Assembly: GCA_947177005.1 (NCBI GenBank)
Contig: CAMWSZ010000055.1
Location: 1 to 10,887 of the forward strand
From: an uncultured Clostridia bacterium
GTDB lineage: Bacteria > Bacillota > Clostridia > Oscillospirales > Oscillospiraceae
Length of the DNA: 10,887 nt
Reading direction: 5' to 3'
Position 1 is the stretch's first letter. Every line of letters begins with the position of its first letter. The notes beneath the pieces were generated by a model. The model had not been told where the DNA came from. It saw nothing but the letters and a program-made list of their open reading frames with translations, and searched no databases. The translations under genes and the position numbers were made by a program. Below are positions 6,856-10,887 of this stretch, piece after piece.

Positions 6856-7140
6856 ACGAAAATCATCGTAATCGACGGCGGTCTGATGCCAACAAAAGAG
6901 GCGGCACATACATATCTGGCGGAAAAGCTTTCCTTTCCGGCCTATTACGGCAGAAATCTGGATGCGCTCTATGATGTTTTGTCAGCGGAGACGGAGGTCC
7001 CTGTGTGTCTGGTAATTTACCGCCGGGAAGAGCTGGAAAAATCGCTGGGTGCTTACGGCGCGTTATTGCTGGAAACAATACGGGATGCCGTGCGGACAAA
7101 TCCCAATCTACAGGTTGTATACGACGGGGACGAGAGATAA
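6856..7140 (+). CDS. Barstar-family ribonuclease inhibitor, apparent ACG start
   Basis: The product resembles barstar, which binds barnase in the cytoplasm and blocks its active site. From ACG at 6856 it has 94 residues and opens KIIVIDGG, matching barstar's first strand (KKAVING). The binding segment YYGRNLDALYD (30-40) keeps the tyrosines and both aspartates of barstar (D35 and D39 are D36 and D40 here); Asp77 stands where barstar has Glu76. No ATG, GTG or TTG occurs in frame between the ribonuclease stop and ATG 6886. Starting at 6886 would give 84 residues, drop the first strand and lack a good ribosome-binding site, whereas ACG sits 8 bases after GGGGAGG. A T-to-C change from ATG, real or a sequencing error, is the simplest alternative. 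The family call is firm; the start is inferred. Confidence 0.88.
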   Translation, partial: TKIIVIDGGLMPTKEAAHTYLAEKLSFPAYYGRNLDALYDVLSAETEVPVCLVIYRREELEKSLGAYGALLLETIRDAVRTNPNLQVVYDGDER

Positions 7141-7153
7141 AAATCAGGCGGAA

Positions 7154-7182
7154 GCGGGGCTGACGGCAGCCTCGCTTTTGTT
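7154..7182 (+). terminator. Terminator after the barstar gene
   Basis: GCGGGGCTG (7154-7162) and CAGCCTCGC (7167-7175) form a 9-bp stem with one G-U pair. The loop is 4 bases and the tail is TTTTGTT. It starts 13 bases after the barstar stop and ends just before the nfi ribosome-binding site at 7186, so it should limit read-through into nfi. Confidence 0.82.
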
Positions 7183-7196
7183 GCAGGGAGGCGCTC

Positions 7197-7901
7197 ATGG
7201 AATTATTAGATCCCAACCAGTTTCCGTTTTTAACGGAAAAAGACTGTATTCAGATACAGCAAAAATTGGCGGAATATGTAGAGGAACAGGATACGTTTGA
7301 GAAAATCCGGACAGTAGCGGGAGTAGACATCGCCTACTGGCAGGCGGGAGGAACCGAACAGGCGGTATGCTGCATAGTTGTGATACGGGCGGACAACCAT
7401 GCAGCGATTGAAACGGAGTACAGTGCGGGGGAGATAAAATTCCCCTATATACCAGGATGCTTTGCCTTTCGGGAACTTCCTTTAGTGCTTGAGGCAGCAG
7501 AGAAATTAAAATGCCGCCCGGATTTATACCTGTTTGACGGCAACGGCATTTTACACCCCCGGAAAATGGGATTGGCATCCCATGCGTCCTTTTATCTGGA
7601 TGCGCCCACGGCAGGGATTGCCAAGCACTGTTTCCGGCTGGAGGGCGCGGTGTATACGGAGCCGGACAGCGCGGCGGGCGCGTATACGGATATTATAAAA
7701 GACGGTTATGTACTTGGCCGGATAGTCCGCACGCACAGCAATGTCAAACCGGTATATGTCTCTGTAGGGAACCGCATTGCCATAGAGACGCTCACAAGTC
7801 TTGCGCTGCAATTAACGGAAAAAGAAAGCCGCATTCCCATTCCGACACGTTTAGCCGATTTGGAGACGCACCGCAGACGCAGGGAATTATGCCAAGTATA
7901 A
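7197..7901 (+). CDS. nfi: Endonuclease V (deoxyinosine 3' endonuclease)
   Basis: The 234-residue repair enzyme nicks DNA one nucleotide 3' of deoxyinosine and related deaminated bases. Active-site residues of the family are visible: Asp44 in VAGVDIAY, Tyr84 in the wedge YIPG, Glu93 in FRELP, Asp114 in DGNGILHPRKMGLASH with His120, and Lys143 in GIAKH. They match T. maritima D43, Y80, E89, D110, H116 and K139 in order and spacing. GGGAGG at 7186-7191 is 5 bases before the ATG. A terminator ends 14 bases before the start codon and no promoter is obvious in the gap, so transcription probably comes from read-through or from a promoter inside the barstar gene. Confidence 0.95.
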   Translation: MELLDPNQFPFLTEKDCIQIQQKLAEYVEEQDTFEKIRTVAGVDIAYWQAGGTEQAVCCIVVIRADNHAAIETEYSAGEIKFPYIPGCFAFRELPLVLEAAEKLKCRPDLYLFDGNGILHPRKMGLASHASFYLDAPTAGIAKHCFRLEGAVYTEPDSAAGAYTDIIKDGYVLGRIVRTHSNVKPVYVSVGNRIAIETLTSLALQLTEKESRIPIPTRLADLETHRRRRELCQV

Positions 7902-7973
7902 AAGCCTTTACTGTATAAAACGCCGGAGATTGGACAGACTAACGAAACCAGGAAAAAGACAGGAGGCGGAGTT

Positions 7974-8786
7974 ATGTCAAAGTCCAATCACAAAGCGGTT
8001 CTGACCTTCAGCGCCCTGCTGGCGCTCACCCTGATTGCGGCGGTTCTGGTATCGCTGGACGTTCAGGAAGCCGTGCCGGTATCGGGCGAGGCGGTCATAC
8101 CGGCATCGGCGGCAAACTGGGGCTTATCGTTCCAAACCGAGGGGGCCGCGCCGTCAGGCAATGCCTCAGCAGCGGATTTAGCGAAATATGACGCCTATTA
8201 TCTGGGAGATACCAGCAAAAAGGTCATTTATCTGACGTTTGACTGCGGCTATGAAAACGGCTGCACGGAACAGATTCTGGACGTCCTGAAGAAGCATAAC
8301 GCCCCGGGCGCATTTTTTGTGGTAGGGCACATGATCGAGAGCGCGCCGGAGATCGTTAAGCGAATGGCGGAGGAGGGGCATGTGGTAGGCAACCACACCT
8401 ATCACCACCCGGACATGTCCAGCATATCGGAACAGGAGGCGTTTCAAAAAGAGCTGGACAGTCTGGCGGAGCTGTACCAGGAGGCGACAGGAAAAGAGCT
8501 GTCCCATTTTTACCGTCCGCCGCAGGGGAAGTACAGCGAGGAGAATCTGAAACAGGCGCAGGCGTTAGGCTATAAGACGGTGTTTTGGAGTCTGGCGTAT
8601 GTAGACTGGTACGCGGACGACCAGCCGACGCGGGAGGAGGCGTTTTCGAAGCTGCTCCCCCGCATCCACGACGGCGCGATTGTGCTGCTGCACTCGACCT
8701 CGCGGACGAACGCGGATATATTAGACGAGCTGCTGACAAAATGGGAGGAAATGGGCTACAGCTTTGCCTCACTGGAGACGCTGTAG
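7974..8786 (+). CDS. pdaA: Peptidoglycan N-acetylmuramic acid deacetylase, PdaA type
   Basis: The 270-residue protein resembles PdaA, which removes the acetyl group from muramic acid as a step towards muramic delta-lactam in spore cortex. Residues about 8-28 form a signal or anchor segment, so it acts outside the membrane. The PdaA-typical WGLSF (49-53) is followed by a NodB deacetylase domain: TFDCGYENG (88-96, catalytic and metal Asp90), GNHTYHHPD (139-147, metal ligands His141 and His145), RPPQGKYSE (181-189), WSLAYVDW (205-212) and LLHST (238-242, catalytic His240). B. subtilis PdaA has TFDNGYE; the Cys91 here is a variant at that position. AGGAGG lies 7 bases before the ATG. I could not identify a sporulation promoter in the 72 bases after nfi. 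Confidence 0.93.
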   Translation: MSKSNHKAVLTFSALLALTLIAAVLVSLDVQEAVPVSGEAVIPASAANWGLSFQTEGAAPSGNASAADLAKYDAYYLGDTSKKVIYLTFDCGYENGCTEQILDVLKKHNAPGAFFVVGHMIESAPEIVKRMAEEGHVVGNHTYHHPDMSSISEQEAFQKELDSLAELYQEATGKELSHFYRPPQGKYSEENLKQAQALGYKTVFWSLAYVDWYADDQPTREEAFSKLLPRIHDGAIVLLHSTSRTNADILDELLTKWEEMGYSFASLETL

Positions 8787-8794
8787 ACAGACGA

Positions 8795-8822
8795 AGAGAG
8801 CCGTGTGTAAACACGGCTCTCT
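8795..8822 (+). terminator. Convergent-gene hairpin, likely terminator
   Basis: A perfect 12-bp stem, AGAGAGCCGTGT with ACACGGCTCTCT, has a GTAA loop. It lies between the convergent ends of pdaA and jag. On the plus strand the tail is CCTTCTCTCCCTCTT, pyrimidine-rich but without a U run; on the minus strand the tail has no T run. It probably ends pdaA transcription and may also serve jag. Confidence 0.6.
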
Positions 8823-8849
8823 CCTTCTCTCCCTCTTACTAAACGTCCG

Positions 8850-9725
8850 TCACTTCTTCTGTTCTTTGGACGAACGGTCATAAGCAACAATCACGCGGCG
8901 GTTGGGTTCGGTGCCCATGGAATAGGTGGTGACGCCCTCCGCCTCCTGCAAAGCGGTATGGATCACATGCCGCTCGTAGGCGTTCATAGGCTCCAGCGTC
9001 ACATTGCGGCGGTTGCGGACCACCTTTGCCGCTACTTTCCGGGCCAGATTTTGCAGGCTCTGTTCCCGTTTGGCGCGGTAGTTCTCCGCATCCACGTGGA
9101 CACGGACCCGTTTCTCACCGCTCCGGTTCACACAGTAGCTGGTCAGCTGCTGGATGGCGTCCAGCGTCTCGCCCCGGCGGCCGATGAGCTGTCCCAGCTT
9201 TTCGCCCTCCAGAATGACCTTGTACCGGCCTTCCTCCGGCCTGTACACCTTCACCTGCGCCTCGCTCTCCATATGCTCCAGCAGGCCCGTCAGGAATTCG
9301 GTGATTTTCTGGGCCTTTTCATCGGCGCACAGCTCGCCTGGATCCTCCTGGGGCACCGGTGCAGGAACAGGAGCGGGGGCAGGTTTGGATTCCTGCTGCG
9401 GGACCGGCGGGGGTTCCGGACGCGCCTTTTTTACACGTTCCGGACGGGGGGCCTCCTGTCTCACCGGTTCCTTGACCGGCGCTGGTGTGGGCATAGGGGC
9501 GGGCTTTTTCCCGGCCTTAGCCGGACGGGGGTTTGGCTCCTCCTCCAGACCGTAGCTGACGCGGATCTTGGCCGGACTTGCGCCGAACAGGCCGAACAGG
9601 CCCTGCTTACCCCGTTCCAGCACCTCAATGGATACCTCATCCTCTGTCAAGCCCAGCTGGGCCAGCGCATTGCTTTTGGCTTCTTCAATGGTTTTTCCCG
9701 TTACATCAATTGATTTCCTTGACAT
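8850..9725 (-). CDS. jag: RNA-binding protein Jag/KhpB (SpoIIIJ-associated)
   Basis: This 291-residue cytoplasmic protein has the three Jag parts in order. The Jag_N domain (about 3-55) contains GKTIEEA and KQGLFGLFG. A Pro/Ala/Glu/Lys-rich linker covers about 62-128. A KH domain (about 150-212) has the RNA-gripping loop LIGRRGETL. An R3H domain (about 215-282) has Arg252-x3-His256 and a GTEPNRRVIV tail. Jag/KhpB acts with KhpA in RNA binding and cell-wall or division control in pneumococcus, and is encoded next to spoIIIJ/yidC in Bacillota. The ATG lies 8 bases after the yidC stop, and its AGGAG site is within the last yidC codons, so translation is likely coupled. No mnmE or mnmG follows; the next gene, pdaA, is convergent. 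Confidence 0.95.
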   Translation of the reverse strand: MSRKSIDVTGKTIEEAKSNALAQLGLTEDEVSIEVLERGKQGLFGLFGASPAKIRVSYGLEEEPNPRPAKAGKKPAPMPTPAPVKEPVRQEAPRPERVKKARPEPPPVPQQESKPAPAPVPAPVPQEDPGELCADEKAQKITEFLTGLLEHMESEAQVKVYRPEEGRYKVILEGEKLGQLIGRRGETLDAIQQLTSYCVNRSGEKRVRVHVDAENYRAKREQSLQNLARKVAAKVVRNRRNVTLEPMNAYERHVIHTALQEAEGVTTYSMGTEPNRRVIVAYDRSSKEQKK

Positions 9726-9733
9726 ATCGGCTC

Positions 9734-10828
9734 TTACTCCTTCCCGTCGTACCGGTCGGCCCGGTAACTGCGTCCCCGGGCATAGGGCCGATCTCCCACC
9801 CGGCCGGCCTCCGTGGTGGACGGCCCGCTGCTTTTCTGCGGCTGTTTTTTCGGACGCTTCGCATCCAATACCCGCTGTTCAGCGGCTTTCAGTTTTGCTT
9901 CCTCCATTCGGAGCTTCCGTTCCGCCTCACGCTTTGCGGCCCGTTCCTCCTCCTCGGCGTTCAGCTTATCGGTGTAGAATTTCCCCATGATAGGCTCCTG
10001 AATCATGGCGAACACGCTGTTGGCAATCCAGTAGAGACCCAGCGCGGCGGGCATGATAAAACAGAACCAGAGGGTCATCAGGGGCATCGTCAGGTTCAGC
10101 ATTTTCATACTGGCCTGCTGCTGTGCGCTCTGACCGTTGCTCTTGCTCATGATAATGGTCTGGAAATACTGGAGGCCCGCAGCCAGGACCGGGATCAGGA
10201 TCAAACCGACCAGGGCGGGGGTAAAGGAGAAATTAGAAATAGCGGTCTGGGGCTGGACGCTCAGGTCCACGCCCAGAAAGCTGTAGCGCACCTGAATCAG
10301 GCGGTCTCCCACGCCCTCCACGGCGCTCCAATCCGTTTTGGACCAGTTCTGCGAAATAAAGTTGGACAAATAGATCTGTTCATAGGCGCTGTAAGCACCG
10401 GCGCGGACCTCATCGGGCACATAGCCCAGCGCGGCGGCGGTATTCCGCAGCGCCTCGCAGGCGGTGTCGCTCAGGCCCATGAAGTAGGTGATGGGCATAC
10501 GGATGACGGAATAGAGGGGTACCAGAATAAAGAGTGGGAGGAAGGACCACAGACATCCGCCCATAGGGTTAATGCCCTCCTCCATATAGAGCTTTTGCAG
10601 CTCCTCCTGATACTTCTGCGGATTTTTGGCATATTGCTTTTGCAGTTCTTCCTGGCGGCCGGTGAGCCGTCCCATGCGGACCATACTGCGTTTGGACTTC
10701 ATCTGGAAGGGCAGGAGCACCAGCTTCACCACCAGACTGAAGAGGATAATGGCGAGTCCGTAGGAACCGGTAACGGCGTAGAGCCAGCGGAGCACGGCGG
10801 CGAAGGGAATGGAAATGAGTTTGCCCAT
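9734..10828 (-). CDS. yidC: Membrane protein insertase YidC/SpoIIIJ/Oxa1 family
   Basis: This 364-residue inner-membrane insertase helps SecYEG-dependent and independent proteins enter the membrane. It is the short Gram-positive form. TM1 covers about 21-41, then a cytoplasmic coiled C1 loop (about 44-85). EEGINPMGGCLWSFLPL leads into TM2 (about 95-112). An extracellular loop of about 80 residues (118-198) is followed by TM3 (about 202-225) and TM4/TM5 (about 246-280). A highly charged tail (about 285-364) ends strongly basic, as in forms that contact the ribosome. The conserved hydrophilic-groove Arg appears as Lys35 (SLVVKLVLLPF). I see no lipoprotein cysteine at the start, unlike SpoIIIJ of B. 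subtilis. GGAGG lies 11 bases before the ATG. It follows the yidD end by 30 bases and precedes jag by 8. Confidence 0.96.
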   Translation of the reverse strand: MGKLISIPFAAVLRWLYAVTGSYGLAIILFSLVVKLVLLPFQMKSKRSMVRMGRLTGRQEELQKQYAKNPQKYQEELQKLYMEEGINPMGGCLWSFLPLFILVPLYSVIRMPITYFMGLSDTACEALRNTAAALGYVPDEVRAGAYSAYEQIYLSNFISQNWSKTDWSAVEGVGDRLIQVRYSFLGVDLSVQPQTAISNFSFTPALVGLILIPVLAAGLQYFQTIIMSKSNGQSAQQQASMKMLNLTMPLMTLWFCFIMPAALGLYWIANSVFAMIQEPIMGKFYTDKLNAEEEERAAKREAERKLRMEEAKLKAAEQRVLDAKRPKKQPQKSSGPSTTEAGRVGDRPYARGRSYRADRYDGKE

Positions 10829-10858
10829 TAGTGTATTTTCCTCCGAAATAGATAGAGA

Positions 10859-10887
10859 TCAGGGCACGGGGTCGTAAAAATCCCCTT
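10859..10887 (-). CDS. yidD: C-terminal end of YidD (partial)
   Basis: The last eight codons read GDFYDPVP before TGA at 10861-10859. YidD, a small membrane-protein insertion factor, typically ends in G-(G/x)-(Y/F)DPVP. The gene order yidD-yidC-jag is conserved in Bacillota. Only these residues are visible, so the call depends on the ending plus the context. Confidence 0.75.

Noticed and set aside
9345..9545. A possible DNA repeat array in the jag gene
   Set aside because: The repetitive look comes from Pro, Ala, Lys and Glu codons of the flexible linker between Jag_N and KH, a normal low-complexity region in this family. Units are irregular, so it is not a CRISPR or tandem array.
9578..10831. 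A 417-residue open frame on the plus strand opposite yidC and jag
   Set aside because: It is antisense to two clearly recognised genes, has no recognisable motifs, and carries the low-complexity mirror of the Jag linker.

Overview
The window looks like a chromosomal segment of a moderately GC-rich, probably spore-forming member of the Clostridia (Bacillota). The evidence is two T-box leaders on amino-acid genes, a PdaA-type spore-cortex deacetylase, a yidD-yidC-jag cluster, strong AGGAGG ribosome-binding sites, and the long LeuA and roughly 420-residue LeuC forms. An Oscillospiraceae-like host is my guess; no taxonomic marker was tested. I see no tRNA, rRNA, CRISPR array, transposase or integrase.

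Right to left on the minus strand, bases 1-6100 hold two amino-acid transcription units. The first starts at a promoter near 6063-6091. Its T-box leader carries an AUG (Met) specifier and a terminator, followed by metA, a homoserine O-acyltransferase with the acetyl-CoA-type Glu111. Only 32 bases further on lies an unrecognised, visibly AT-richer 428-residue gene that opens with two tandem copies of a 69-residue module. The second unit starts at a near-consensus promoter (TTGACA-16-TATAAT), has a T-box leader with a CUG (Leu) specifier and a strong terminator, and encodes leuA, leuC and the first codons of what is probably leuD. Uncharged tRNA-Met and tRNA-Leu should therefore switch the two units separately.

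Bases 6182-8822 run on the plus strand. A consensus-like promoter drives a lipoprotein-type barnase-family ribonuclease with every known catalytic residue. It is followed at once by a barstar-like inhibitor, whose best-placed start codon is ACG rather than ATG, GTG or TTG. A terminator then precedes endonuclease V (nfi, deoxyinosine repair) and pdaA (muramic delta-lactam formation in spore cortex).

Bases 8850-10887 are again minus strand: the end of yidD, then yidC (membrane insertase) and jag/khpB (RNA-binding KH-R3H protein), with short gaps as in the conserved rpmH-rnpA-yidD-yidC-jag cluster of Bacillota. This cluster usually lies near the replication origin, but no origin is visible here. 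It converges on pdaA across a perfect 12-bp hairpin.

The items most worth following up are the barnase-barstar pair with its ACG start, and the unknown repeat protein placed between the Met and Leu units.
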